A stretch of DNA of 53,246 nt from Deltaproteobacteria bacterium (GTDB lineage: Bacteria > Myxococcota_A > UBA9160 > UBA6930). A program made the position numbers and the translations under genes. How positions within the stretch are numbered: the stretch's first letter is position 1; every line of letters starts with the position of its first letter. The stretch spans positions 1-53,246 of the forward strand of contig JAJDAP010000110.1 of the NCBI GenBank assembly GCA_029261795.1, given 5' to 3'. Below are positions 24,820 to 33,936 of this stretch, one piece after another. The notes below the pieces were generated by a model. That model searched no databases and was not told the DNA's origin. It saw only the letters and a program-made list of their open reading frames with translations.

Positions 24820-27800
24820 ATGTCCGCTGAAGCGAGTGGCGACGGGATTACACATCTCGCCGGGCCCCTGGTGGGGCGCCGGGCACAGCTGCGCTGGCTC
24901 GATGTCTGCTTGTCGGATTGTCTCGCAGGGGCACCGCGTGTCGTGTTGCTTCGCGGCGAGCCCGGGATCGGGAAGACGCGCCTCGCCCGTGCATTCGAGG
25001 CGCGGGCCAGGAAGGCCCAGGTCCGTGTCTGCCACACCCGGTGCGATGAGGGCGTGCAGCTCCCCTACGCCGCCTTCCGCGCCTCGCTGTTCCCGCTGCT
25101 CGCGGATCTCCCTTCAGAAGGAGAAGGCGATACGGCGGATGATCCGGTGCTGCAGGCGCTGCTCCAGGGAACGACCGGAACCGACACCCTGCCGAATCTC
25201 GCGATCGACGACCCGGCGGCCGTGGCGAACCAGCAGGCCCAACTCCACTTCAGCCTCAGCGAACGAATACTTCGCCTGGCTCGGAGCGCGCCCCTGCTCC
25301 TGGTCGTCGATGATCTGGGGTGGGCGGATGCATCGTCGTTCGAACTGGTCCAGCGGCTGGTGACTCGCCTTGCCGCCACCCAGCTCGAGGATCCGGTCCC
25401 GCTTCTGATCCTCTTGGCCTCGAGGCCCGAACTCGCGCGTCCTCGCCGTGTCGCGCTCGAACGGATGATGCGCGAGGAGATCAGCTCGACGGTCGAACTA
25501 TCGGGGATGAATCCCGCCGAGACCGCTGAGCTTCTGCGCCAGACCGGGCTCGGTGGGCTCTCCGGGCAGGTCGTCGAACAGGTTCGTCGGACGACCAGCG
25601 GGAATCCGCTTTTCCTGGAGACGGCGGCGAGAAGAATCGTCGCCAGGCAGCGCGCTGACAGCGTGGGCCGGATCGAGGCCGGGGCGATGGCGTTCTCCGA
25701 CCTGGAGCTTCCCAGCGAACTCAAGGAGGCCGTGGCACAGCAGCTCGATCAACTCTCGTCCGCGACCCGCGACGTTCTGCGACACGCGGCGGTCATTGGC
25801 GGTGCCGTCTCCCTCCGGCATCTGGCTCGCCTTCATGGCAGCTCGAGCGAATCCCTCGATGAAGCCGTGGAGGAAGCCCTGCAGCACGCCGTCATCGAGA
25901 TCGATGGCGACACGATCGCGTTCCGCCATGACGTCTACCGGACGTTTCTGTACCAGGGAGCAAGTCCCGCGCGGCGACATCGTCTTCACGCAGAAGTCGC
26001 GCGGTTATTCACCGAAGAACGACGGAGCGGTCTGATCGAAGCGGCCGCTCTCGCAGACCAGTTGATCGCCGCCGGGCCAGAGGCTTCGCCACGCGAGGTT
26101 GCGCGTGTGTGTCTCAGTGCAGCCAGGAGTGCTTCTCTCGTCTACGCCTGGGTGGAGGCCGCGCGCTTCTACAAAGCTGGACTCGAGGCGCTCGATCGCT
26201 CGCCGGCAGAGTCTGCGGACGCCGAACTCGCGACACATCTCCACGATGCCGGGATCGCCTGCGACCGGAGCCTCGACCCGAACTCGGCGGCCGAGTTCCT
26301 GGGCCGTGCCACGGCGTTGTTCCAAGCATTCGAAGATCGACGCGGCGTCGTCCGGTCTGCAATCGCGCTGGCGCGGTGTGTCATCGCGCAGCGGTCCCAC
26401 GAGGAGACCAACGAAAGCTGGTCCGAGCGGGTATCGACCTTGATGCGCGCCATCGATGACCTGGACGAGGAGGACGGCGATCTCATCAGCAACGCACTGG
26501 CCGCCGTATCGATGCTTCACTACAGCCGTGGCGAGTTCGATCAGGCCACGGAGATCGCGGAACGGGCAATCCACGCCGCCGCCGAGGCGGGTAGTGCGCT
26601 TGGACGAGTGCGCGCTTCGATCGCCTACTCGCTACCGGCGATGTTCCGGGCCGAGTTGCACGATTGTCTGGCCCACCTCGAAGAGGCACGGCGTATCGCC
26701 CGGGGGCAAGGCGAGAAATCGCTCATTTGCGAGGCATCGAATCGGCAACCCCTGGTCCGTCTGTGGCTGGGGCAGCTTCGCGAGGCCGAGGATCGCGGTC
26801 TCGAGGCTGTCGCCCTGAGTCAGGAAATCAATGATCCGGTCCGAATGATCGTGCCGCTCGCGGGCCTCGCGGTGGCCGCGGTCGGCCGGGGAGATGTCTC
26901 GGCGGCGGAGGAGTTCGCCTATCAAGCGACGCTGATGCAGCGCTTCACCAGCTATTCCTGGGTGAGCGGGGTTTTTCATCCTGCCCTGGCATCGCTTCAG
27001 ATGCGGCGCGGCGCCTTCGACGACGCGGAGCGTACGCTCGCGATCAATTCGGATGAACAGGGTGATTCCTGGAATCTCCCGCCCATCGCGCGCTGGTATT
27101 CCGACATCTATCTGCGGGCGAAGGCGGGCGATCTCGAGTGGGTTCGCGGCGAGCTCGCCGAGTACCCGAAGCGGCTCGACGTAAAGCCCATTGCATTCCT
27201 GGGGCCGGCGGGTTTTTCGTGCGTTCTCATCGAGCTGGCCGAGCTCCTCGAGATGCCGCAGCTCGCCGAGGCGCCGCTACGTGTGCTCGAGGAGGCTTCC
27301 GAGCGAGGCCAGGTCTTTACCTCGAACTTGTTCTTTCACATCCCAAGAATGTTGGGCAAGGGGGCGTTGTTGTTGGGCGATCGCGCCCTGGCGGTAGAGC
27401 GCCTCGAGACGGCGGTCGAAGACACGGGCCGAATCGGGGCGCGTTGCGACCGCGCGCTTGCGCAGTTGGATCTGGCGCGAGCGATGGATGTGGAGCAGGC
27501 CACCGCGGCGGCCGGCCTCGCCCAGGCGGCTCGCGACGAGATCGCCGCACTCGGTCTCGCCGCAGAACTCGAGGTGGCAGAGGCACTCTCGGCAAGGCTG
27601 ACGAAGGCCGTGGCCGATTCGGAACTTCCCGCACTCCCGCCGAGGTCAATGGAGGGCGCGCTGACCATCATGTTCACCGATATCGTCGGATCCACAGAAC
27701 TCGTCGATCGGCTCGGAGACTTCCGGGCCCGTGAAGTCATCGGCGAACACAACCAGATCGTACGGAAGCAGCTGGTGAAATGCGGAGGCTACGAAGTCGA

Positions 27801-28161
27801 GCAGCAGGGCGATGCCTTCATGGTCGAGTTCGCTGGCGCCCGCAACGCCGTGCGGGCCGCGATCGGTATCCAGCGTGATCTCGCAGCGTTGGGCCCTGGG
27901 GACGAGGGCGAGAGGATTCGAGTCAGAATCGGAATGCACCGTGGCGACGCAATCAGGGATGGCAGCAAGCTATTCGGCATCAGCGTCTTCCTCGCTGCGC
28001 GCATCGCCGCCCACGCAAACCCCGGACAGATCCTCATCTCGTCGACCGTTCACGAAGTCGCGCGGAACGCAGACGATTTTCGCGTGGGCCCGGAGCAGCG
28101 GGTCGAGCTGCGGGGGATCCGCGGCCCCCAGAACCTCTTCGAAGTCGACTGGCGCGACTAG
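24820..28161 (+). CDS. AAA ATPase - TPR - class III nucleotidyl cyclase, multidomain signalling protein
   Basis: A 1113-residue protein. Residues 15-260 are a STAND/AAA_16-type ATPase with Walker A GEPGIGKT (46-53) and Walker B LLLVVDDLGWAD (159-170). The middle (about 400-930) is helical repeats of TPR type. The C-terminus (946-1113) is a class III cyclase domain with metal-binding Asp954 (FTDIVGS) and Asp998 (GDAF). The purine-specificity Lys and Asp are replaced (VEQQGD, GSKLFG). The usual order puts the cyclase first; here it is last. It may make cAMP, cGMP or neither. The ATG at 24820 has no good ribosome site. Confidence 0.78.
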   Translation: MSAEASGDGITHLAGPLVGRRAQLRWLDVCLSDCLAGAPRVVLLRGEPGIGKTRLARAFEARARKAQVRVCHTRCDEGVQLPYAAFRASLFPLLADLPSEGEGDTADDPVLQALLQGTTGTDTLPNLAIDDPAAVANQQAQLHFSLSERILRLARSAPLLLVVDDLGWADASSFELVQRLVTRLAATQLEDPVPLLILLASRPELARPRRVALERMMREEISSTVELSGMNPAETAELLRQTGLGGLSGQVVEQVRRTTSGNPLFLETAARRIVARQRADSVGRIEAGAMAFSDLELPSELKEAVAQQLDQLSSATRDVLRHAAVIGGAVSLRHLARLHGSSSESLDEAVEEALQHAVIEIDGDTIAFRHDVYRTFLYQGASPARRHRLHAEVARLFTEERRSGLIEAAALADQLIAAGPEASPREVARVCLSAARSASLVYAWVEAARFYKAGLEALDRSPAESADAELATHLHDAGIACDRSLDPNSAAEFLGRATALFQAFEDRRGVVRSAIALARCVIAQRSHEETNESWSERVSTLMRAIDDLDEEDGDLISNALAAVSMLHYSRGEFDQATEIAERAIHAAAEAGSALGRVRASIAYSLPAMFRAELHDCLAHLEEARRIARGQGEKSLICEASNRQPLVRLWLGQLREAEDRGLEAVALSQEINDPVRMIVPLAGLAVAAVGRGDVSAAEEFAYQATLMQRFTSYSWVSGVFHPALASLQMRRGAFDDAERTLAINSDEQGDSWNLPPIARWYSDIYLRAKAGDLEWVRGELAEYPKRLDVKPIAFLGPAGFSCVLIELAELLEMPQLAEAPLRVLEEASERGQVFTSNLFFHIPRMLGKGALLLGDRALAVERLETAVEDTGRIGARCDRALAQLDLARAMDVEQATAAAGLAQAARDEIAALGLAAELEVAEALSARLTKAVADSELPALPPRSMEGALTIMFTDIVGSTELVDRLGDFRAREVIGEHNQIVRKQLVKCGGYEVEQQGDAFMVEFAGARNAVRAAIGIQRDLAALGPGDEGERIRVRIGMHRGDAIRDGSKLFGISVFLAARIAAHANPGQILISSTVHEVARNADDFRVGPEQRVELRGIRGPQNLFEVDWRD

Positions 28162-28307
28162 CGCCCGATTCGATCAGCCCCAGTGGCCCTCGCCGTAGGG
28201 TGTGTTCCAGCAGTGGGCGAGCCTGCCGGCTCCGCCCATGGCGACCGGTCGCTCGCAACTCATCTAGACTCCGGCCCGCTGTCATTACCCCTACCGGAGT
28301 ACGACCG

Positions 28308-29099
28308 TTGGAACTCTTCAGCATCGACAACCTCGCGAACCTGGGCGTCCTGATCTTCCTGCAGGCTGTTCTCGGCTTCGACAACCTGCTCTACATCTCG
28401 ATCGAATCCCAGCGCGCGCCGGAGGAATCGCGCGTGAAGGTTCGACGCTGGGGAATCGGCATCGCGCTCGTGCTGCGCGTGGTGTTCCTCTATGTCGTGA
28501 TGATATTGGTCGCGAGGTTCTCGGAGCCGCTCTTCGAAATCCATTGGGTCGGCGTGATCGAAGGCGCTTTCACGTTCTCGACCCTGGTCTTCCTGCTCGG
28601 GGGCGCCTTCCTGATGTGGACCGCGGTCAAGGAGATCTCCCACCTGTTGGCCATCGAACATCTCGAAGCCGCTGCTGAATCGAGCGGCAAGCCCGTGGCC
28701 CAGGTCGTCGCCATGATCGTGCTGATGAATCTCGTCTTCTCGTTCGATTCGATCCTCTCAGCGCTCGCGATCACCCAGGTGTTCGCGGTGCTGGCGACCG
28801 CCATCGTCGTCTCGGGGGTGCTGATGCTGGTGATGGCGGATCGGGTGGCCGCCTTCATCGAACGCAATCGCAAGTATGAGGTGTTGGGCCTGTTCATCCT
28901 GCTGATCGTGGGCGTCGTGCTGCTGGGAGAGGGTGGCCACACCGCCCATCTCGAATTGTTCGGGGCCGCGGTCGAAGCGATGTCCAAGACGACCTTCTAC
29001 TTCGCCATGGTGGTGTTGGTCGTGGTCGATGTGCTGCAGTCCGGCTATCAGAAGAAGCTCGCGGCGAAGCGCGCGCAGATGCAGCACGAAGCCGTCTGA
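28308..29099 (+). CDS. TerC-family integral membrane protein
   Basis: A 263-residue protein with seven to eight hydrophobic helices and the two TerC signatures: FDNLLY near Asp25 and FSFDSILSALAITQ (about residue 142-155), whose Asp residues are thought to bind metal ions. TerC proteins act in metal-ion (Mn, tellurite-related) homeostasis or membrane-protein metalation. No ATG fits; the TTG at 28308 follows CGGAG and gives family length. It ends 14 bases from a convergent gene. Confidence 0.82.
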   Translation: MELFSIDNLANLGVLIFLQAVLGFDNLLYISIESQRAPEESRVKVRRWGIGIALVLRVVFLYVVMILVARFSEPLFEIHWVGVIEGAFTFSTLVFLLGGAFLMWTAVKEISHLLAIEHLEAAAESSGKPVAQVVAMIVLMNLVFSFDSILSALAITQVFAVLATAIVVSGVLMLVMADRVAAFIERNRKYEVLGLFILLIVGVVLLGEGGHTAHLELFGAAVEAMSKTTFYFAMVVLVVVDVLQSGYQKKLAAKRAQMQHEAV

Positions 29100-29113
29100 G
29101 CCAGCCCCGGCGG

Positions 29114-30052
29114 CTACTTCTTCTTCGAGAGGCTCGTGTAGACGCGATCCAGGAACCCGAGCGAGTCCTCCACGGGTCCGTAGCGCTCATCGAAATCTGC
29201 CGTGGGCTTCGCGGCGATGACTTCTTCGAGCGTCTTGCCCTCATCGATCAACGCCGAAATGCGGGCTCGGACCGTGGTCAGCATGGCGATGTAGCACTCG
29301 AGGGTCGCAGCATCCGCCACCGCTCCGTGGCCGGGGATGACGATGGCGCCGGGTTCGAGTTCGTCCAGAGCCGCCTGACAGAAGGCAATCATGCCGTCGA
29401 TCTCACCACCCGAATCCGCATCGATGAACGGGTAGCCGGAGTTGTTGAAGACGTCGCCGAGATGCACCGCGTTGTGCTCGCGGAAGAAGACCGCCGTGTC
29501 CCCGGCCGTGTGGGCCGGGCCGTCGTGTACGAGATCGATCTGGCCGCCGTTGTAGTGGAACTGCATCCGACCGTCATAGGTGATGGTGGGCAAGGCATCG
29601 GCCGGGTAGGGCGCCTGCTGGTAGCGCGCTGCCACCAGATTCACGAGACCGCCCTGGCGCATCATCAGGCGCGAGTGCGAATGCGCCACCAGGTAGGTTC
29701 CCGCCGGCCCCAACGCCAGGTTTCCCTGGGCATGGTCGAAATGCCAATGCGTGTTGATGGCGAAATCGATCGGGCCGCCGCCCAACGCTTCGATGGCCGC
29801 ATTCACCTTGGGAATGAGCTCGGGGAACTGATCGTCGACCACGAGCACCCCGTCCTCGCCAATCGATACGGCGATGTTTCCGCCGGCGCCGAACAGCACA
29901 TAGAAGCCGTCTGCGAGTTTCTCGGTCTTGATCTCGGTCGCGGCGAGGTCCCAGCCGAACTGGTCGAGAAGCTGGCCGAGGTCGGTGATGTCCTCGCTGC
30001 TGGCGGGGCTCGCAAGTGCGATGAGGGCGATGGCGATCAGTGCTCGCTTCAC
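29114..30052 (-). CDS. Exported metallo-beta-lactamase-fold hydrolase
   Basis: A 312-residue protein with a signal peptide (VKRALIAIALIALASPASS, cleavage near 19). The zinc motif is THWHFDH (His102, His104, Asp106, His107); GPAHTAGDTAV gives the third His, LGDVFNNSGYP an Asp and PGHG the last His. It belongs to the broad periplasmic MBL hydrolase group; the substrate is unknown, and beta-lactamase activity should not be assumed. The GTG at 30052 follows GAGAGGAA. It is divergent from the cytochrome c gene at 30161. Confidence 0.78.
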   Translation of the reverse strand: MKRALIAIALIALASPASSEDITDLGQLLDQFGWDLAATEIKTEKLADGFYVLFGAGGNIAVSIGEDGVLVVDDQFPELIPKVNAAIEALGGGPIDFAINTHWHFDHAQGNLALGPAGTYLVAHSHSRLMMRQGGLVNLVAARYQQAPYPADALPTITYDGRMQFHYNGGQIDLVHDGPAHTAGDTAVFFREHNAVHLGDVFNNSGYPFIDADSGGEIDGMIAFCQAALDELEPGAIVIPGHGAVADAATLECYIAMLTTVRARISALIDEGKTLEEVIAAKPTADFDERYGPVEDSLGFLDRVYTSLSKKK

Positions 30053-30160
30053 GAAGTGATTCCTCTCGAAGTGGGATCGGGGAGCGTCGCACATTGGAGC
30101 CTTCGAATCGGTGCAAATCGCCGATGAGAAGCAAAGCGCGTTGCAAGCTAGGCTTCCGCC

Positions 30161-30520
30161 ATGCTCCGATTTCGCGCGCTCTCGCCCCCGTTCTGGTTGC
30201 TGCTCGCCGGGTCGCTTGCGGGCGCATCCGCTTCGGCCGAGCGAGAAGCGGCACCCGTCCTCACGCCGACGCAAGGCCAGCAATATCAGACGGTCTGCGC
30301 GCGCTGCCACGCCCGAACCGATACCGGCGCGCCCGTGGTCGGGAGCGCGGCGGCGTGGCAGGAGCGCGTTCGCCCAGGGTTCGAGACGCTGTTGAGCCAC
30401 ACCATCGATGGCTTTCGCACCATGCCGCCGCTCGGAACCTGCGGGAGTTGTACGGAGGCCGATTTCCGCGCGCTGGTCTCCTACGTGTCCGGTCTCGCCG
30501 ACCCGGGTGCCGCGCGATGA
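30161..30520 (+). CDS. Cytochrome c5-type monohaem cytochrome
   Basis: A 119-residue exported cytochrome: signal peptide to about 26 (ASASA), haem site CARCH (46-50), axial Met88 in TMPPLGTCGSC with the Cys94-Cys97 pair typical of cytochrome c5. It is the periplasmic electron acceptor or donor for the enzyme encoded next; their genes overlap by 4 bases (ATGA), so production is coupled. Confidence 0.85.
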   Translation: MLRFRALSPPFWLLLAGSLAGASASAEREAAPVLTPTQGQQYQTVCARCHARTDTGAPVVGSAAAWQERVRPGFETLLSHTIDGFRTMPPLGTCGSCTEADFRALVSYVSGLADPGAAR

Positions 30521-31914
30521 CACTGACGCGAAGGACGCTCCTCAAGGGCAGCGCCGGTGCTGCGGCACTGGCCTCGCTACCCGGCTGCGGCGACCCGACA
30601 CCGACGCTTCCTCAGGGTGGTCCCGGCTTTCGGCCGGGCGAACCGGTGCCGTGGCGGAACTGGGCGGGTACCGCTTGGTGCCAGCCCTCCGCGCGTCTGG
30701 CGCCGGCGGACGAGGCCGGCGTGGTTGATGCCTTGGCGCAGGCCGGGCCCGGTGGCGTGCGGCCGGTCGGCGCGGGCCATTCGTTCAGCTCGCTGGTTCC
30801 CACCGACGGCGCGCTGCTTTCGTTGGACGCCCTGACCGGGCTCGGTGAAGTCGACGATGGGGCTCGGACCGCCTGGGTCTGGGCGGGGACCCGGCTCGGA
30901 CAACTCGGTCCGATGCTCGAGGGGCGCGGCCAGGCCATGCCGAACCTGCCGGACATCGACTATCAAGCGCTCGGGGGTGCGCTGGCGACGTCGACCCACG
31001 GGACCGGGACGCGTCATGGCTCGCTCTCGAGCTTCGTCGACGCCCTGGTCCTGGCGACGCCTGGCGGCGAGCTTCTCGAATGCGACGCCGAGCAGAACAC
31101 CGAAGTGTTCCAGGCGGCGCGCTGCTCCCTGGGTTCGCTCGGGGTCATGACCCGCGCGCGACTTCGCAACCGCACGCCCTTTCAGGCGAGAGAGAGCACC
31201 CGCTTCGCTCCGATCGAGGAACTCCTCGAGCAGGCGGCTGAGCGCGCGCGGCAGTACGAGTTCTGGGAGTTCTACGCTTTTCCGCACGCATCGGTGGGCA
31301 TGGAGATCCGAACCGAGGAGACCGATGCGCCGGCCTCGCCTCCGGAGCCGGAAGAGCCGAGCGCGCTCTCGTCGATCCGCGATCTCGCCATGTTCCTGGT
31401 CCAACTGGGACGCCCCGGCGTGGCGGTGCTGGATTCCATGTTGGCCGGCCAGGCGCCGAGCGAGAAGGTCGGTCGTTCCTACCGCGTACTGGCCCACACG
31501 CGAAATGATCGCTTCCATGAAATGGAGTACACGGTTCCGGCCGAGGCCGGCATCGATTGCCTACGCGAAATCCTCGAGACGATTCGCCGGGAGCGGATTC
31601 CCGTGGTCTTCCCGATCGAGTTTCGTTATGTGGCGGCCGACGACATCTGGCTCTCGATGTTCGAAGGCCGGGCCGGCGCTTCGATCTCGATCCATCAGTT
31701 CAACGATCTCGACTACCGGCCCTACTTCAATCAGATCGAACCGATCTTCTGGAAGTACGAGGGCCGTCCGCATTGGGGGAAACTCCACACCCTCGATGCA
31801 CCCCGACTCGCGGAGCGGTATCCCCACTGGCAGGCGTTCCAGGAGGTCCGGCGCCAACTGGACCCCTCTGGGAGGATGCTGAACGCCCACCTGCGCGAAG
31901 TCCTGGGCGCCTGA
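30517..31914 (+). CDS. Tat-exported FAD-linked aldonolactone oxidase/dehydrogenase
   Basis: A 465-residue flavoenzyme of the D-arabinono/L-gulono-1,4-lactone oxidase family. The N-terminus has a twin-arginine signal (TRRTLLKG) ending in a possible lipobox (LPGC). FAD-binding GAGHSFSSL carries the His that is covalently linked to FAD in relatives, and the C-terminus has HWGKLHTL. With a co-translated cytochrome c as partner it most likely acts as a dehydrogenase feeding electrons to cytochrome c rather than as an oxygen-using oxidase. The substrate is a sugar lactone or polyol by family. Confidence 0.83.
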   Translation: MTLTRRTLLKGSAGAAALASLPGCGDPTPTLPQGGPGFRPGEPVPWRNWAGTAWCQPSARLAPADEAGVVDALAQAGPGGVRPVGAGHSFSSLVPTDGALLSLDALTGLGEVDDGARTAWVWAGTRLGQLGPMLEGRGQAMPNLPDIDYQALGGALATSTHGTGTRHGSLSSFVDALVLATPGGELLECDAEQNTEVFQAARCSLGSLGVMTRARLRNRTPFQARESTRFAPIEELLEQAAERARQYEFWEFYAFPHASVGMEIRTEETDAPASPPEPEEPSALSSIRDLAMFLVQLGRPGVAVLDSMLAGQAPSEKVGRSYRVLAHTRNDRFHEMEYTVPAEAGIDCLREILETIRRERIPVVFPIEFRYVAADDIWLSMFEGRAGASISIHQFNDLDYRPYFNQIEPIFWKYEGRPHWGKLHTLDAPRLAERYPHWQAFQEVRRQLDPSGRMLNAHLREVLGA

Positions 31915-31921
31915 TCTCGAC

Positions 31922-33358
31922 CTAACCCTGCCCGGCTGCGCGCGCGGCCTCGGCCTCCGCGTGAGGGCGTGCCCAGCGGCCGGTCCACAGCCAGCCGATC
32001 GTGAGCGCGCAGTTCGTGGCCGCGTAGCCCAGGTTCGCGATCCACATGCCCGTGGCGCCGAGGCCCGATTCGGTGGCGAGCCACCAGCCCGACGGCAGCC
32101 CGACGGCGGCGACCCCGATCGAGATCAGCATCGGCGAGCGCATGTCTCCAGCGGCCTGGAGCGCTCGGAACGAGGCGAAGTAGAGGCCGTAGAAGCCGAG
32201 TACGATGGATGAGTAGAGCATGTACTCGGCGGCCAGTGTGGCGACGGCGGGGTCGTCGGTGAAGAAGCCGGCGATTCCCGCGCGAAACCAGAACATCGCG
32301 GCGGCGCAGGGCCAGAGCAGGGCGATCTCGAGCAGGTAGGTGACCCGGATCGATGTCCAGGCGCGATCGAGTGAGCCGGCACCCAGGTTCTGGCCGACCA
32401 TCGTGGCGCAGGCATTGGCGAGCGGGAACGCGATCATGATCGGCAGCATCTCGACGCGAAGCCCGATGGTGTAGGCCGCCTGCACGTCGCCGCCGAGACG
32501 ACCGGCCAGCGCCATGAACCCCACGACGATCGAAGTGCGCGCGATCATGTGGAGGGCGGGCTGCCAGGAGACGCCTAGCAAGACCCGGAAACGCGGCGCG
32601 TCGAAGCGCAGGTCTTTTCCTCTCACGTGGATCCGGGAGCGGCCGCGCAGTAACACGACGATCAGGATGGCCATGCCCACGGCGCTGCCGAGCCCCTGGC
32701 CCCAGGCGATCCCCTCGACCCCGAGTGCCGGGAAACCCATCACGCCGAATCCGAGAACCCACTCGCCTAGCAAGACCAGCGGCGTCACCAGGAAGCTCAC
32801 CAGCATGGGCGTCGTGGTGTCGCCGGCTCCGCTGAGGATGGCCGTGACGATCTGGGCCAGGATGGTGGTTGCCAGGAAAGGGAAGGCCACGCGGATGTAG
32901 GCGGCCCCGAGCGGCACGACGGCCGGATCGTCCGCAATCAGCCGGACCAACCGCTCGGCGAAGAAGAGGCCGGCGATCGCCGCGATTCCCCAGAGCGCGA
33001 CGCCGGCGAGCATGGCCTGGCCGGCGAGCCGGGCTGCGTTTTCGGGCTCGCGCATTCCGATGGAACGCGAAACCAGCATCTGCGAGCCCGAGGACAATCC
33101 GAGAACCATCAGGAACACGATCTGGCGTAGCGTCTGGTTGGTCGAGCCGGCGGCGGCCAGCGCGTCCGGCCCGAGATCGCCGAGCATTCGCAGCTCGATG
33201 AGCTGGAACGACCCTTGCGCACCGACGGACGTGATGACCGCGGGAAGGGCGAGCAGGGCGATCCCCGTCACCAGCGACCCGCGCGTGTGATCGTGGTCCC
33301 GGAAACGCTCGAGCCAACTCACCGCCCGGAGACTCGCACGAAGCGGCCGAACCAGCAC
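31922..33358 (-). CDS. MATE-family multidrug/cation antiporter
   Basis: A 478-residue protein with twelve hydrophobic segments arranged in two similar halves, and MATE landmarks such as TLRQIVFLMVLGLSSGSQMLVSRSIG in helix 2 and ANACATMVGQNLGAGSLDRAW at the start of the second half. It exports organic cations or drugs with Na or H gradients from the inner membrane. The start is the GTG at 33358; a GTG 39 bases further in (VSWLERF) is an alternative. It is convergent with the lactone oxidase gene, 7 bases away. Confidence 0.82.
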   Translation of the reverse strand: MLVRPLRASLRAVSWLERFRDHDHTRGSLVTGIALLALPAVITSVGAQGSFQLIELRMLGDLGPDALAAAGSTNQTLRQIVFLMVLGLSSGSQMLVSRSIGMREPENAARLAGQAMLAGVALWGIAAIAGLFFAERLVRLIADDPAVVPLGAAYIRVAFPFLATTILAQIVTAILSGAGDTTTPMLVSFLVTPLVLLGEWVLGFGVMGFPALGVEGIAWGQGLGSAVGMAILIVVLLRGRSRIHVRGKDLRFDAPRFRVLLGVSWQPALHMIARTSIVVGFMALAGRLGGDVQAAYTIGLRVEMLPIMIAFPLANACATMVGQNLGAGSLDRAWTSIRVTYLLEIALLWPCAAAMFWFRAGIAGFFTDDPAVATLAAEYMLYSSIVLGFYGLYFASFRALQAAGDMRSPMLISIGVAAVGLPSGWWLATESGLGATGMWIANLGYAATNCALTIGWLWTGRWARPHAEAEAARAAGQG

Positions 33359-33409
33359 CCGGGTTATCCTTTGCCAGCCGCATTCCGCGCGGCGGAGGAG
33401 AGTTCAGCC

Positions 33410-33865
33410 ATGCCCGCGCTTCGCTTCAATCACATGGAACTCACGCTTCCGAAGGGCGCACTCGACGCCACCGCCCGCGACGAGATCAAGCGTTTCTACG
33501 GCGAAATCTTCGGGATGGAGGCGCTGGACGTGCCCATCCTCGGCCAGGTGGGCCTGTTGTTGCGGACCGATTCGGAGACCAGCCAGTTCCTGTTGCTTAC
33601 CGAGCAGCAGAAGCACCTCGACTCGCCGGGCTACGACCACCTGGGCTTCCTGTTCGAGACCCGCGCCGAAGTGGACGAGAAACTCGAAGCGATTCGCAAG
33701 TGGCAGGAACGCGACGATCGCGTCCGCATCAAGGAATACGAGGATCTGGTCACCGGCGAGGTGACCACCCACGCCTTCTACGTGCGCTTCCTGCTACCGA
33801 TCTGGTTCGACGTGCAGTGCATCGAGGGGCTCGCCGAAAGCGGTCCGCGTTGGCGATACGTCTAG
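33410..33865 (+). CDS. VOC-superfamily protein
   Basis: A 151-residue single-domain protein. The first half (FNHMELTLPKGALDATARDEIKRFYGEIFGMEAL) and YDHLGFLFETRAEVDEKLEAIRKWQ (about 72-96) follow the betaalphabetabetabeta VOC pattern with His at the metal positions. There is no clear dioxygenase or glyoxalase signature, so the substrate is unknown. A GGAGGAG site lies before the ATG at 33410. It could be an independent unit between the MATE gene and the DUF3604 operon. Confidence 0.7.
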   Translation: MPALRFNHMELTLPKGALDATARDEIKRFYGEIFGMEALDVPILGQVGLLLRTDSETSQFLLLTEQQKHLDSPGYDHLGFLFETRAEVDEKLEAIRKWQERDDRVRIKEYEDLVTGEVTTHAFYVRFLLPIWFDVQCIEGLAESGPRWRYV

Positions 33866-33936
33866 CTCGGGATGCCCGCGTTCCGTAGCCTCCATTGTTC
33901 GCCCCGAGTCTGAACACCGGGGCGTGGAGGAGCCTC

